Source of the DNA: Hydrogenophilales bacterium | GTDB taxonomy: Bacteria > Pseudomonadota > Gammaproteobacteria > Burkholderiales > Thiobacillaceae | Reading direction: 5' to 3' | Assembly (NCBI GenBank): GCA_011391655.1 | Contig: JAABQE010000278.1 | Coordinates: 1 to 6,437, forward strand | Length of the DNA: 6,437 bases | Translations under genes and position numbers: made by a program | Notes under the pieces: generated by a model | The model's input: the letters and a program-made list of their open reading frames with translations, nothing else | The model's database searches: none | Told to the model about the DNA's origin: nothing | In this document: positions 5,513 through 6,437 of the stretch, piece by piece | How positions within the stretch are numbered: position 1 is the first letter of the stretch | How the letters are laid out: the number at the start of each line of letters is the position of its first letter

Positions 5513-6437
5513 GTGCTTACCGCTTCCAGTATCACCCTGCAATTCGCCGCCAAACCGCTGTTTGAAAACGTCAACGTCAAGTTCGGCGACGGCAACCGCT
5601 ATGGCCTGATCGGCGCCAACGGCTGCGGCAAATCCACTTTCATGAAAATCCTCGCCGGCGAACTGGAGCCGTCTGCCGGCAACGTCTCGCTTGACCCCGG
5701 CGAGCGCATGGCCTGGCTGCGCCAGGACCAGTTCGGCTACGAAGACCAGCGCGTGCTCGACGTGGTGCTGCAGGGCCATGCCGAGATGTGGAAGGTGATG
5801 CAGGAAAAGGACGCCATCTACATGAACCCGGAGGCGACCGAGGAAGACTACCTGCACGCCGCCGAGCTCGAAGCCAAGTTTGGCGAAATGGGCGGCTACG
5901 ACGCCGAGGCGCGCGCGGGCCAGCTGCTGCTCGGCGTCGGCATCCCCACCGAACAGCACAACGGCACGATGAGCCAGATCGCGCCCGGTTTCAAGCTGCG
6001 CGTGCTGCTGACGCAGGCGCTGTTCTCCAACCCCGACATCCTGCTGCTCGACGAACCGACCAACAACCTCGACATCAACACCATCCGCTGGCTGGAAGAA
6101 ATACTGAACGAGAGCAAGGCCACCATCATCGTCATCTCGCACGACCGCCATTTTCTGAATCAGGTCTGTACCCACATGGCCGACCTCGATTTCGGCACCA
6201 TCAAGGTCTACCCCGGCAACTACGACGACTACATGCTGGCCTCGACGCAAGTCAAGGAACGCCAAGCATCGGCAAACGCCAAGGCCAAGGACAAGGTCGC
6301 CGAACTGCAGGAATTCGTGCGCCGCTTCTCGGCCAACAAATCGAAGGCGCGCCAGGCCACCAGCCGCATGAAGATGATCGACAAGATCAAGATCGAGGAC
6401 TTCAAGCCGAGTTCGCGGCAGAACCCTTACATCCGCT
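5513..6437 (+). CDS. ybiT: ABC-F family ATPase YbiT, N-terminal 308 residues (cut by window end)
   Basis: Soluble ABC-F proteins carry two ATPase domains and no membrane segments; they act at the ribosome E site, and YbiT is one of the four E. coli members. The visible part contains the first ATPase domain and the start of the linker. Walker [10 protein letters not shown] is at 34-42, Walker B and D-loop [13 protein letters not shown] at 175-187 (catalytic Glu181), and the switch His in ISHDRHF at 208-214. The signature region is [11 protein letters not shown] (153-163) instead of LSGGQ; E. coli YbiT has the near-identical MSEVAPGWKLR, so this is a subfamily trait and points to YbiT rather than Uup, EttA or YheS. 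From about 245 a charged helical linker begins (the P-site tRNA interaction region), with [16 protein letters not shown] as in YbiT. Start GTG 5513 has AGGA 8 nt upstream. E. coli YbiT is about 530 aa, so roughly 220 residues lie beyond the window. It appears to have its own promoter. Confidence 0.93.
   Translation, partial: MLTASSITLQFAAKPLFENVNVKFGDGNRYGLIGANGCGKSTFMKILAGELEPSAGNVSLDPGERMAWLRQDQFGYEDQRVLDVVLQGHAEMWKVMQEKDAIYMNPEATEEDYLHAAELEAKFGEMGGYDAEARAGQLLLGVGIPTEQHNGTMSQIAPGFKLRVLLTQALFSNPDILLLDEPTNNLDINTIRWLEEILNESKATIIVISHDRHFLNQVCTHMADLDFGTIKVYPGNYDDYMLASTQVKERQASANAKAKDKVAELQEFVRRFSANKSKARQATSRMKMIDKIKIEDFKPSSRQNPYIR

Noticed and set aside
5969..6001. Apparent loss of the LSGGQ signature in the first ABC domain of YbiT
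   Set aside because: E. coli YbiT has the equivalent MSEVAPGWKLR, so it is a subfamily feature and not a defect or novelty.
5495..6265. A 256-codon antisense open frame opposite ybiT
   Set aside because: Shadow of the conserved ABC-F coding sequence; low-complexity Val/Asp/Gly/Gln composition and no family resemblance.

Overview
This is a GC-rich stretch, densely coded on the plus strand. It reads as chromosomal DNA of a proteobacterium, most likely a betaproteobacterium. That placement is an inference from the protein sequences: a classical two-domain ArgA, an RsmE tail, a YbiT-type ABC-F protein and a PAS-GGDEF-EAL protein. No mobile element, phage gene, CRISPR array, tRNA or rRNA was seen.

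Layout: (1) 1-192 is the 3' end of rsmE (16S rRNA m3U1498 methyltransferase). (2) 193-397 is a 205-bp intergenic region with a stem-loop and a short direct repeat, upstream of argA. (3) 398-1711 is argA, N-acetylglutamate synthase, with a TTG start. (4) 1735-2646 encodes a secreted PhnD-like periplasmic binding protein. It starts 23 nt after argA, so the two are probably co-transcribed. (5) 2643-5423 encodes a 926-aa membrane-anchored protein with an extracytoplasmic region, HAMP, two PAS domains, GGDEF and EAL. It overlaps the binding-protein gene by the 4-nt ATGA arrangement. (6) 5424-5512 is a short gap holding a small inverted repeat and a good extended -10 promoter. (7) 5513 to the window end is the first 308 codons of ybiT, a ribosome-associated ABC-F ATPase.

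The most interesting unit is 1735-5423. A solute-binding protein is translationally coupled to a membrane c-di-GMP synthase/phosphodiesterase, and no ABC permease or ATPase gene for uptake lies beside it. The simplest reading is a signalling pair: the binding protein senses a small ligand in the periplasm and docks on the ~110-residue periplasmic region of the GGDEF/EAL protein, much as NspS works with MbaA in Vibrio. The apparent link to the first gene of arginine biosynthesis is suggestive, but it may be no more than neighbourhood. rsmE and ybiT are housekeeping flanks.
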